From: an uncultured Bacillus sp.
Lineage (GTDB): Bacteria; Bacillota; Bacilli; Bacillales; DSM-1321
NCBI GenBank assembly: GCA_934215995.1
Contig: CAKQBC010000100.1
Location: 1 to 7,769, forward strand
Reading direction: 5' to 3'
DNA: 7,769 nucleotides
The translations under genes and the position numbers were made by a program. Of the stretch, positions 1 through 5,987 are shown one piece after another; positions within the stretch are counted from its first letter, which is position 1; each line of letters starts with the position of its first letter. The notes beneath the pieces were generated by a model. That model saw nothing but the letters and a program-made list of their open reading frames with translations. It was not told the DNA's origin and ran no database searches.

Positions 1-10
1 GTACAGAACC

Positions 11-16
11 TACAAT
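11..16 (+). promoter_or_regulatory. possible -10 element of the liaI promoter
   Basis: TACAAT matches the sigma-A -10 consensus at five of six positions and lies 23-28 bases before the first gene, a plausible distance for a short leader. The matching -35 element and any LiaR operator would lie before base 1, so the call cannot be completed. In B. subtilis the equivalent promoter is the main LiaR target; that is family knowledge and is not visible here. Confidence 0.35.
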
Positions 17-25
17 AAGAATAAG

Positions 26-33
26 AAAGGAGG
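26..33 (+). promoter_or_regulatory. ribosome binding site of the liaI-like gene
   Basis: AAAGGAGG is a near-perfect Shine-Dalgarno sequence. Two consecutive ATG codons follow, at 39 and 42, with spacings of 5 and 8 bases. The second is nearer the Bacillus optimum and is preferred as the start. Confidence 0.8.
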
Positions 34-41
34 AACGGATG

Positions 42-389
42 ATGAAGAAATTTGGATTGTTTATCGCAGGGGCAGTCGCTTTGCTTATATTACTGGCCAA
101 CTTGGCGCCGTTGTTCGTGCTCGCGGTCACTCTTTGGCTTTCATATTTGGTTTTCAGGGAATTCCTGAAAGCCGGATCGACAGGAGGGAAAATTGGCTGG
201 GCCTTAATTGGGTTGGTGCTCCTAAGCACGTCGATCGCAAATATTCCATCCTTGCTGGCGATAGTCGCAGCTATTGTCCTTTACTTCGTATATAAAAGTT
301 GGAATGGGCAGAAAGAAGTGGCTTCCGATGAACAGCAGGATCCTTTCAGCAACTTTGAAAAAGAATGGGAACGATTGAATAAATACTGA
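42..389 (+). CDS. liaI: LiaI-like small membrane protein, probable anchor for LiaH
   Basis: This is a 115-residue integral membrane protein (116 if the first ATG at 39 is used). It has four hydrophobic stretches at about residues 4-20, 22-40, 51-68 and 70-86, arranged as two hairpins with a basic, glycine-rich loop at 42-50 between them. A charged, acidic cytoplasmic tail follows (about 87-115, ending in EKEWERLNKY). In B. subtilis, LiaI is a small membrane protein that recruits the PspA-like LiaH to the membrane during envelope stress. The call rests mainly on position, size and topology: it sits 18 bases before the PspA-family gene and heads a locus with liaF, liaS and liaR. The hairpin pattern also resembles the membrane part of LiaF in the same locus. 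Other small membrane partners of PspA would look alike, so orthology to LiaI is probable rather than proven. Confidence 0.75.
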   Translation: MKKFGLFIAGAVALLILLANLAPLFVLAVTLWLSYLVFREFLKAGSTGGKIGWALIGLVLLSTSIANIPSLLAIVAAIVLYFVYKSWNGQKEVASDEQQDPFSNFEKEWERLNKY

Positions 390-407
390 TAGAAGGGGAG
401 AAATTCC

Positions 408-1055
408 ATGTCAAACCTATTTTCCAAAATGATAGAAAGTGTTTCAGCCGACTTGAATAAGCTTTTGGACCAGAAAGAAGAAAAAAATCCAACAGCGCTT
501 TTGAATCAATATGTGAGAGAAAGCGAAAGGGAAACAGAAAAAGTCCGTATGCTTCTCGAAAGGCAGTACCGCCTTCAGGAAGAATTCACGAAAGAGCACA
601 AGGAAGCAAAGGAACTGGCGAAAAAGCGTGCTTATCAGGTGGAAATTGCTTCGAAAGCCGGAGAAATAGAGCTGTATGACTTTGCGCTTGCCGAAAAGGA
701 TGCCTATGAAGCCAGGGCCGGGCGTTTAGAGGCGGCATTGGAGAATTCAGCGAAACAGATATCTGACCTTGAGATGAAATATATCGAAATGAAGCATAGA
801 TTGAAAGACATGCACCTGAAACGCCTAGAAATCATGGGCAGGGAAAACGTTGCCAATGCCAATAAGAGAATCAGCCACGTTCTGAAGGCGGACCAGAGCC
901 CTGAGAAGCCATTCGAGCGATTTGAACAGATGGAAAGCCATATTTCCCGTATAGAAGAGAAGGTCAATACCAACTATCACCGCAATACTATTGATGCGAG
1001 AATAGCAGAGCTTGAAAAGCAGCTGAAAAAAGAAGAAAGTGATTTAATTTCTTGA
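408..1055 (+). CDS. liaH: LiaH, PspA/IM30-family envelope-stress protein
   Basis: The 215-residue protein is nearly all charged alpha-helix, as expected of PspA/IM30/ESCRT-III-like proteins; B. subtilis LiaH is about ten residues longer. The N-terminal segment (1-21, MSNLFSKMIESVSADLNKLL) is the amphipathic membrane-binding helix. Residues 28-150 form the long coiled-coil hairpin, and 130-155 carry the family stretch LKRLEIMGRENVANANKR. A short linker leads to a C-terminal helix at 170-212. There is no signal peptide or membrane span, so it is cytosolic and assembles peripherally on the inner leaflet. The start is fixed by AGAAGGGGAG at 391-400, seven bases before the ATG. It follows liaI closely and is followed by an intrinsic terminator, which fits a two-gene effector transcript. 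Its presumed role is to stabilise membranes damaged by cell-wall or membrane-active antibiotics. Confidence 0.9.
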   Translation: MSNLFSKMIESVSADLNKLLDQKEEKNPTALLNQYVRESERETEKVRMLLERQYRLQEEFTKEHKEAKELAKKRAYQVEIASKAGEIELYDFALAEKDAYEARAGRLEAALENSAKQISDLEMKYIEMKHRLKDMHLKRLEIMGRENVANANKRISHVLKADQSPEKPFERFEQMESHISRIEEKVNTNYHRNTIDARIAELEKQLKKEESDLIS

Positions 1056-1076
1056 GATAAACATGGTATCCTAAAT

Positions 1077-1104
1077 AGGACGCAGAATGAAACTGCGTCT
1101 TTTT
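1077..1104 (+). terminator. intrinsic terminator between liaH and liaF
   Basis: A GACGCAG / CTGCGTC stem (1079-1085 with 1093-1099) closes a 7-base loop and is followed at once by TTTTT (1100-1104). Bases 1077-1078 can extend the stem by pairing with the start of the T run. It lies 21 bases after the liaH stop and 32 bases before the liaF start codon. It should end most liaIH transcripts, with partial read-through feeding liaFSR. Confidence 0.85.
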
Positions 1105-1122
1105 AGATTATGAAGGAAAAGG

Positions 1123-1131
1123 AAGGAGGGG
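1123..1131 (+). promoter_or_regulatory. ribosome binding site that sets a GTG start for liaF
   Basis: AAGGAGGGG lies 5 bases before a GTG at 1137. The in-frame ATG at 1110 precedes this site and has no Shine-Dalgarno of its own, overlapping the end of the terminator region. The next ATG, at 1149, is too far away. GTG at 1137 is therefore the likely start. Confidence 0.8.
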
Positions 1132-1136
1132 CAGCT

Positions 1137-1868
1137 GTGGGATATAAAATGAAATCGGAGGCGATCAGCCGGATTCTGGTCTTTGCAGTGCTCCTTTTGC
1201 TGATTGAAATCACATTTTTTAATGGAGGGCTGCTTTTTTCGATCGGTGCAGCCGCTCTTTGCATTTATTTTGGGATCAAACGCCTGCATAAAAAATCAGG
1301 CATACCCTTTTTGCTTCTTGGATTGCTCATAGCCCTCATAACGATACTGAATATGTTTACCTTCAAATTGATTCTGCTCGTTCTGCTGGCGCTATTTATC
1401 AATAAGTTCTGGCAGTCGAAGAAAAATCCCGCCACATTTGAGCCGATATCGGCTGAACAGCGTACCGGCAATCCTGAGCATATACAAAGAAAGCCATTAT
1501 TTTTTAAAAATACTTTCTCAGGGAATGATCAATCCACCCGCCAAGTATATGAATGGGAGGATATTAACATTCAGTCCGGATTCGGCGATATTGTCATTGA
1601 TTTAAGCAACACCGTGCTGCCGGGCGGGGAAAATATCATATCGGTCCGCAATATTGCCGGCACAATCCGCATCCTTGTGCCATATGAAATGGAAGTCATG
1701 GTCATACATTCAGTCATTTACGGATCGGTTTCGATTCTCGATAATGAGGGTCAAAGGGTTTTCAACGAAACGGTCCAATATCACACGGCCCTGTACGATG
1801 AATCGCCCCACAAAATAAAAATACTGACAGCAACTGTTGCCGGGAAGCTGGAGGTGAAACGGATATGA
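1137..1868 (+). CDS. liaF: LiaF, membrane inhibitor of the LiaSR two-component system
   Basis: From the GTG start the protein has 243 residues, close to the usual length of LiaF. The N-terminal half is membrane-embedded, with hydrophobic stretches at about 11-27, 30-47, 56-73 and 74-91. A basic, polar linker follows (92-120). Residues about 121-243 form the conserved LiaF C-terminal beta-rich domain, with landmarks FGDIVIDLS (149-157), LPGGEN (161-166), GTIRILVP (175-182) and YGSV (195-198). In Firmicutes LiaF holds the kinase LiaS inactive without cell-wall damage, and its loss switches the response on. The stop overlaps the liaS start in ATGA, so the inhibitor and its kinase are made together. 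Unlike B. subtilis, no liaG gene precedes it. The identification is firm because the C-terminal domain, length and neighbours all agree. Confidence 0.93.
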   Translation: MGYKMKSEAISRILVFAVLLLLIEITFFNGGLLFSIGAAALCIYFGIKRLHKKSGIPFLLLGLLIALITILNMFTFKLILLVLLALFINKFWQSKKNPATFEPISAEQRTGNPEHIQRKPLFFKNTFSGNDQSTRQVYEWEDINIQSGFGDIVIDLSNTVLPGGENIISVRNIAGTIRILVPYEMEVMVIHSVIYGSVSILDNEGQRVFNETVQYHTALYDESPHKIKILTATVAGKLEVKRI

Positions 1869-2905
1869 GCACACTTCAGAGGCAGATTCTGATGAGCATG
1901 CTCTATTCGCTGATCTTTGCTTTCATTTTGCTGCTGCTGTTTCTCCATGCATTTCCATTGGAGCCGTTATCGAAGCTATGGACAGAAGATATTATGGATA
2001 TTCCGTTCATTCTTTTCATACCTTCGGCAAGCCTGCTGGCTGGCGCTTGCGCCGGCTTTTTCAACGGCTATATATGGAAAAGGCAGCTGTCCGATATCGG
2101 GGAAGGCATCAGGGGAATGGTGAGGGGCACGCCTGATGCCGGCCATGATAAAAAGATGCCACCGGATCTTGCGGTGATTTATGAAGAAATGAAAAAGTTG
2201 CAGGCGCATGTGAGTGAACAGATTTCCGTTTCGCAAAAGCTCTCCAATGAACGGTATGAAGTGCAGGAAAAAAGGATTCAGGAAATCGTCTCCGAAGAGC
2301 GGAACCGGTTGGCGAGGGAGCTGCATGACTCTGTCAGCCAGCAGCTTTTCGCAGCTTCTATGCTTATGTCTGCAATCAATGAAAACCGCTCCGGCAATCA
2401 GCCGGTAGGGAAGCAGCTGAAGCTCGTCGAGGATATGATCCATCAATCCCAGCTGGAAATGCGGGCTCTGCTCCTTCATTTAAGGCCGGTTCCGTTAAAA
2501 GATAAGTCCCTGAAAGAAGGGATTGAAGAGCTGCTGCTCGAACTTAAACAAAAGGTGCCGATGAAGATAACCTGGAGGGTTGAAGAGGTTATGGCCGATA
2601 AGGGTGTGGAAGACCACTTATTCCGCATCCTGCAGGAATCGGTCTCCAATACGCTTCGCCATTCAAAGGCTTCCAGCTTGGAAGTGATGCTCGTTACAAG
2701 AGACAATACGATCATTCTGATTGTCTCCGATGACGGGGTAGGTTTTGATATAGAGAAAAGCAAGGCCGGCTCCTATGGCCTGCAGAATATGCATGAACGC
2801 GCACTGGAAGCCGGGGGAACCTTGAAGATTGTCAGCGTACTGAAGAAAGGAACCAGGCTCGAAGTGAAGGTTCCTGTGATAGCAAAGGGTGAGCAGGATG
2901 ATTAA
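1865..2905 (+). CDS. liaS: LiaS, membrane sensor histidine kinase
   Basis: This 346-residue kinase is of the NarL/DesK-type (HisKA_3) class. Two membrane helices (about 9-31 and 46-66) bracket an outside loop of only some 15 residues, as in intramembrane-sensing kinases. A linker and coiled coil (about 70-145) lead to the dimerisation domain with the phospho-acceptor H154 in [10 protein letters not shown]. The ATPase domain shows an N-box (N262 in SNTLRHS), the G1 box DDGVGFD (289-295) and a glycine motif GSYGLQNM (302-309). All key catalytic residues appear intact. GGAGGTG at 1850-1856 lies 8 bases before the ATG. The start overlaps the liaF stop by four bases and the gene end overlaps the liaR start, consistent with translational coupling. 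It is expected to autophosphorylate when LiaF inhibition is relieved and pass the phosphate to LiaR. Confidence 0.95.
   Translation: MSTLQRQILMSMLYSLIFAFILLLLFLHAFPLEPLSKLWTEDIMDIPFILFIPSASLLAGACAGFFNGYIWKRQLSDIGEGIRGMVRGTPDAGHDKKMPPDLAVIYEEMKKLQAHVSEQISVSQKLSNERYEVQEKRIQEIVSEERNRLARELHDSVSQQLFAASMLMSAINENRSGNQPVGKQLKLVEDMIHQSQLEMRALLLHLRPVPLKDKSLKEGIEELLLELKQKVPMKITWRVEEVMADKGVEDHLFRILQESVSNTLRHSKASSLEVMLVTRDNTIILIVSDDGVGFDIEKSKAGSYGLQNMHERALEAGGTLKIVSVLKKGTRLEVKVPVIAKGEQDD
2884..2893 (+). promoter_or_regulatory. ribosome binding site supporting the ATG start of liaR
   Basis: AAAGGGTGAG lies inside the end of liaS, 4 bases before ATG 2898. An alternative in-frame GTG at 2889 falls inside this site and has no good Shine-Dalgarno of its own, so it is rejected. 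Confidence 0.6.
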
Positions 2906-3530
2906 CGTTTTATTTGTAGATGACCATGAAATGGTCAGAATTGGAGTCTCCGCCTATTTATCGGCACAGCCCGATATTGAAGTCGTCGGGGAAGCATCGA
3001 ACGGGGCGGAAGGCGTAGCGAAGGCGCTTGATCTGAGGCCTGACATTATCCTGATGGATCTCGTGATGCAGGAGATGGACGGCATTCAGGCAACGAAAGA
3101 GATCATCAGCCGATGGCCGGAAGCGAAAATTATCATCGTCACAAGCTTTTTGGATGATGAAAAGGTGTATCCGGCATTGGAAGCAGGCGCAGTGAGCTAT
3201 ATGCTCAAAACCTCAAAGGCCAGTGAAATAGCGGATGCGATCAGGGCGACGTACAAAGGCCAATCTGTACTTGAACCGGAAGTCACCGGAAAAATGATGC
3301 AGAGGATGAGGGCGCCGAAAAAAATGGAGCTGCACGAAGAATTGACAAACCGGGAGATGGAAATCCTGCTGTTGATGGCTGAAGGGAAGAGCAACCAGGA
3401 AATAGCTGATGAACTGTTCATTTCCCTGAAAACAGTCAAAGTGCACGTATCCAATATTTTAAGCAAGCTGAATGTGCAAGACAGGACCCAGGCGGTCATT
3501 TATGCATTCAAGCATTCCATTGTGGAATAA
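2898..3530 (+). CDS. liaR: LiaR, NarL/LuxR-family response regulator
   Basis: From ATG 2898 the protein has 210 residues and begins [14 protein letters not shown], typical of LiaR. The receiver domain (about 1-120) has the acidic pair D8/D9, phospho-acceptor D54 in ILMDLVM, T82 in the VTSF segment and K104. The stretch [19 protein letters not shown] (86-104) is very LiaR-like. A linker (121-146) joins a LuxR-type helix-turn-helix domain at about 148-207, with recognition helix around [13 protein letters not shown] (176-188). Phosphorylated LiaR activates its own stress regulon; in B. subtilis the liaI promoter is the dominant target. The gene overlaps the end of liaS by eight bases. Nothing looks damaged. 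Confusion with the related VraR is a matter of naming, since VraSR is the staphylococcal counterpart; the liaI-liaH-liaF context favours LiaR. Confidence 0.95.
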   Translation: MINVLFVDDHEMVRIGVSAYLSAQPDIEVVGEASNGAEGVAKALDLRPDIILMDLVMQEMDGIQATKEIISRWPEAKIIIVTSFLDDEKVYPALEAGAVSYMLKTSKASEIADAIRATYKGQSVLEPEVTGKMMQRMRAPKKMELHEELTNREMEILLLMAEGKSNQEIADELFISLKTVKVHVSNILSKLNVQDRTQAVIYAFKHSIVE

Positions 3531-3541
3531 TATGATATACG

Positions 3542-3562
3542 CCTGCATATGCATTATGCGGG
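3542..3562 (+). other. hairpin between liaR and the methyltransferase gene
   Basis: CCTGCAT pairs with ATGCGGG (one G-T pair) around a 7-base loop, ATGCATT. No T run follows; the next bases are the ribosome binding site of the next gene (TGGAGG, 3566-3571). It is therefore not a standard terminator. It could be an RNA stability or translation-control element, or chance. Confidence 0.35.
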
Positions 3563-3577
3563 AAATGGAGGCAGTTA

Positions 3578-4747
3578 ATGAATAAACAACTTATGCATAC
3601 AATCGAGTCTTTGGCTTCCTTATTCGAGGAGGCTTCTATTCCATATACATTTATTGAAGATGCCTCGCTTTTCCTGCAGGGGATGGACATAACACCGAAA
3701 GAAATCAAGGTTCTGATCCAATGGGATCTTTTTGAGAAGGGCTATGGGCTGCTGGAAGGGGCTGGCCGCTCCGCAATTGTGGAAAGCGCTGCTGCAGCCT
3801 CTTTTTCATGCTCGTATGAGAACATGCCTGTTACGGTATCCTGCATGTACAATACTACTATTAAAACAGATCCTTACCGTATAGAAACGAAAGGTGTTTG
3901 GTGCCGCTCCCTGTATAGCTATATGTACAGTGGCGCGGGAGATGATGGGACAGCGATTGTCGATTATCTCCTGAACAAGCAGAAAGAGCTTACGGAGAAG
4001 AATGAACAGGCTTGGAATCAGAATAATTATGCCGCCCTGATCAACCGGTTCGGTGAACCCGGCGAAATAGCGAACAAGATCATGAAAAATCCGGAATGGA
4101 GACTGTATCCGTTCGGAAAATACATGCATGGGCTGAAGGGGAAAAAAGTGCTTCATCTGCTCGGCTCGAATGGGGTCAAAGCTGCAGCCATGGCATTAAT
4201 GGGTGCAGAAGTTTCGGTTGTCGATTTCTCGATGGAAAATGCAACATATGCGAAAGAAGTGGCAGCTGCAGCGAATGTGGAGATCGATTATATAGTGTCT
4301 GATGTATCTTCCCTTCAACCGGCAGACCTGGAAGGGAAATTTGATTATGTCCTTATGGAACTTGGGGTCCTGCATTATTTTATTACCCTTGAACCTTTAT
4401 TCAAGCTGATAAAGAATGCGCTTGCCGACAATGGAAGCTATATCCTGCATGAATTTCACCCGATTTCCACGAAGCTGATCACGTCCAGCGGCAAGAAGCA
4501 TAAGGTGACCGGAAACTATTTCAATCCGGAGCTGACTTACCAAAGCGTTGCATTCTCGAAGCATATGCCGGACCAGGTGAAGGAAGAGCTGGCTGAAACG
4601 GTCCAAAGAAAATGGACGCTCGGAGAGATTGTGACGTCAGCAGCATCAGCCGGCTTGCGCATTACAACGCTGGAAGAAGAGCCGAACCATAAGATGCATG
4701 ACATCGGGCTGCCGAAAACATATACACTGGTGGCAGCCAAACAATAA
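3578..4747 (+). CDS. class I SAM-dependent methyltransferase with an N-terminal nucleotidyltransferase-like region
   Basis: The 389-residue protein has two parts. Residues 141-389 are a Rossmann-fold methyltransferase. It has a SAM-binding glycine motif HLLGSNG (193-199), an acidic residue ending strand 2 (D216 in VVDFS), SDV at 241-243, the strand-4 motif ELGVLHYF (261-268) and a later HEFHPIS (291-297). Stand-alone Bacillus proteins of about 250 residues share this plan; their substrate is unknown to me. Residues 1-140 are an extra domain. Its opening, helix-IPYTFIEDASLFLQG-PKEIKVLI, recalls minimal nucleotidyltransferases (normally IPY.L.GG..L..G..P.DID), but the glycine pair and the aspartates that bind metal are replaced (E27/D28, E42, K44). 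It is thus probably catalytically dead in that part; this is inference. TGGAGG at 3566-3571 supports the start. It lies 47 bases after liaR on the same strand, so co-transcription is possible. It has no membrane segments. Substrate and role are unknown. Confidence 0.85.
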   Translation: MNKQLMHTIESLASLFEEASIPYTFIEDASLFLQGMDITPKEIKVLIQWDLFEKGYGLLEGAGRSAIVESAAAASFSCSYENMPVTVSCMYNTTIKTDPYRIETKGVWCRSLYSYMYSGAGDDGTAIVDYLLNKQKELTEKNEQAWNQNNYAALINRFGEPGEIANKIMKNPEWRLYPFGKYMHGLKGKKVLHLLGSNGVKAAAMALMGAEVSVVDFSMENATYAKEVAAAANVEIDYIVSDVSSLQPADLEGKFDYVLMELGVLHYFITLEPLFKLIKNALADNGSYILHEFHPISTKLITSSGKKHKVTGNYFNPELTYQSVAFSKHMPDQVKEELAETVQRKWTLGEIVTSAASAGLRITTLEEEPNHKMHDIGLPKTYTLVAAKQ

Positions 4748-4781
4748 AAGGGCAAAATCCGTTTGGGATTTTGCCCTTTTT
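4746..4781. terminator. bidirectional intrinsic terminator between convergent genes
   Basis: A 15-bp stem, AAAAGGGCAAAATCC with GGATTTTGCCCTTTT (4746-4760 with 4766-4780), closes a 5-base loop. It ends in a T run on the + strand and is preceded by an A run that acts as the T run on the - strand. It overlaps the stop codon of the methyltransferase gene and lies four bases from the end of the lactonase gene, so it can serve both. Confidence 0.92.
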
Positions 4782-4784
4782 CCA

Positions 4785-5822
4785 TTACTCCGCAAATTTT
4801 ACGCAAACAGGATAGGGCACATCAATCTCCGAATCCAGTCTCGTCAACTTTCCTGTTTCGGTATCGCGTGCATACAGGACAAGGTTATGGGAATCCTGGT
4901 TTGAACCGACAAGAAAGCGTCCGCTCGGGTCCAAAGCGAAATCCCGCGGCCAGGATCCTCCACTGGGGGTATGTTCAATAAGGGTTAACAAACCTGTTTC
5001 CGGTGCAACCGAGAAAACGGCTATGCTGTCATGTCCCCTGTTGCCGGCATATAGGAAGCGTCCATCCTTGGAAACGTGGATGGCGCTCCCTTGACTGTTT
5101 TCCGTGAAATCTTCGGGAATGGTGCGGATATACTGCTTTTCTGTGAAGCGCCCAGTCACCTTGTCATAGTCTAGCACAATCACTTCATTGCTTAATTCAG
5201 TCATCACATAGGCGTGCTTCCCGTTTGGATGAAATGCGATATGGCGCGGGCCGCTGCCAGGGCGGACGGATAACGTCTGCACTCTGGACCATTTTTCTTC
5301 ATCCGCTGTATAGGTGACAATTTCATCAGTGCCGAGGTCGACGGCAATGATATATGTTTCATCCGGTGTATAGCCTGTGAAATGGATGTGGGGCTTTTCT
5401 TGCCGATCTTTGTTCGGTCCTGAGCCGGCATGCTCTACTGCAGAACTGTTTCCTCCCAATGTCCCGTCCGCCAAAGGAAAGGCTTCGGCGGTGCCCCGGT
5501 GATAATAGGCGGCAACCACTTGTGTCTGTGAAGGATTCACGCTGACATGGCAGGGTGAAGAGCCTTCGCTCAAGCCCATGCTCCGTAAAGAAAGGCTGCC
5601 GTCCTCTCCGATATCATACATCGCAACGCCGCCTTGGCTGCCTTGCTTTGCAACTGCAAACAATGCGGTCTGTTCGGGATTGACTGTGACATAGGTTGGA
5701 TTTTCAAGCTCTGCTGCCAGTTTGGCACTGCTTAGTTCCCCTTTTTCAGTGTTAAGCGTGAAGGAATAAATACCTTTCGAATTTCCTTTTGTATAAGTCC
5801 CTGCAAAACCTGTATAAAGCAT
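4785..5822 (-). CDS. ykgB: lactonase-family beta-propeller protein, probable 6-phosphogluconolactonase
   Basis: The 345-residue protein belongs to the seven-bladed beta-propeller lactonase family; B. subtilis YkgB is of similar length. Repeated blade signatures are visible: NPTYVTVNP (41-49), SSPCHVSVNP (88-97), GSGPRHIAFHPNG (189-201), GSAIHVSKDGRFLYAGN (245-261) and WPRDFALDPSGRFL (291-304). No signal peptide is seen, so it should be cytosolic. The family hydrolyses 6-phosphogluconolactone in the oxidative pentose phosphate pathway, but related members act on other lactones, so the exact substrate and the symbol are tentative. The start at 5822 is set by GGAGG (5830-5834) seven bases upstream, and MLYTGFAGTYT is the normal family N-terminus. 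A longer reading from 5915 adds 31 residues with no family character and no ribosome site. It converges on the methyltransferase gene and lies downstream of the ABC-F gene behind that gene's terminator, so it probably has its own promoter in 5823-5929, which I could not identify. Confidence 0.88.
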   Translation of the reverse strand: MLYTGFAGTYTKGNSKGIYSFTLNTEKGELSSAKLAAELENPTYVTVNPEQTALFAVAKQGSQGGVAMYDIGEDGSLSLRSMGLSEGSSPCHVSVNPSQTQVVAAYYHRGTAEAFPLADGTLGGNSSAVEHAGSGPNKDRQEKPHIHFTGYTPDETYIIAVDLGTDEIVTYTADEEKWSRVQTLSVRPGSGPRHIAFHPNGKHAYVMTELSNEVIVLDYDKVTGRFTEKQYIRTIPEDFTENSQGSAIHVSKDGRFLYAGNRGHDSIAVFSVAPETGLLTLIEHTPSGGSWPRDFALDPSGRFLVGSNQDSHNLVLYARDTETGKLTRLDSEIDVPYPVCVKFAE

Positions 5823-5829
5823 CGAAATT

Positions 5830-5834
5830 CCTCC
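5830..5834 (-). promoter_or_regulatory. ribosome binding site fixing the lactonase start
   Basis: GGAGG on the - strand lies seven bases before ATG 5822. It shows that the in-frame ATG at 5915 is not the real start. Confidence 0.85.
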
Positions 5835-5929
5835 GTTTCCTGTATACATTCTTTCCTCAATCTTATCACAGTCGGCTGTTGGCCCGCTTTTTTGGGGATT
5901 CTTAAAGGGCGGCAAGGAAATGGGTACAT

Positions 5930-5977
5930 AAAAAACAACCGCATCCCTTCGGCAGTGCCTGCATGGAATACGGTTGT
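5930..5977 (-). terminator. intrinsic terminator of the ABC-F gene
   Basis: Read on the - strand, ACAACCG (5977-5971) pairs with CGGTTGT (5941-5935), and the descending arm runs straight into TTTTTT (5935-5930). The enclosed 29 bases can add further pairs with mismatches and a small inner GGC/GCC hairpin. It begins 10 bases after the ABC-F stop codon. The long, imperfect upper stem is a little unusual, but the base stem and T run are convincing. Confidence 0.8.
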
Positions 5978-5987
5978 CTATGTTTCT

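Noticed and set aside
704..973. Open frame of 89 codons antisense to liaH
   Set aside because: It is a shadow of the highly charged coiled-coil gene; there is no ribosome site and no family.
1044..1072. Possible promoter just before liaF (TTAATT with TATCCT)
   Set aside because: The -35 match is weak, and the terminator directly downstream would stop most transcripts started here.
1110..1136. liaF start at ATG 1110
   Set aside because: It has no Shine-Dalgarno, and the strong AAGGAGGGG lies after it, properly spaced for GTG 1137.
1976..2479. Open frame of 167 codons antisense to liaS
   Set aside because: It lies wholly inside liaS, has no ribosome binding site, is rich in His, Phe, Pro and Arg in the manner of a reverse-strand shadow, and shows no recognisable domain. 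liaS is clearly the coding strand.
5823..5915. N-terminal extension of the lactonase from ATG 5915
   Set aside because: The added 31 residues lack family similarity and a ribosome binding site, while ATG 5822 has GGAGG seven bases upstream and the normal family N-terminus.
5823..5929. Possible sigma-B or sigma-A promoter for the lactonase (CTTTAA with GGGCCA, or TAAGAT/TATACA elements)
   Set aside because: The sigma-B-like pair has a poor -10 and a 16-base spacer, and the sigma-A-like -10 elements have no acceptable -35 at 16-18 bases. A promoter is expected here but I cannot point to it.
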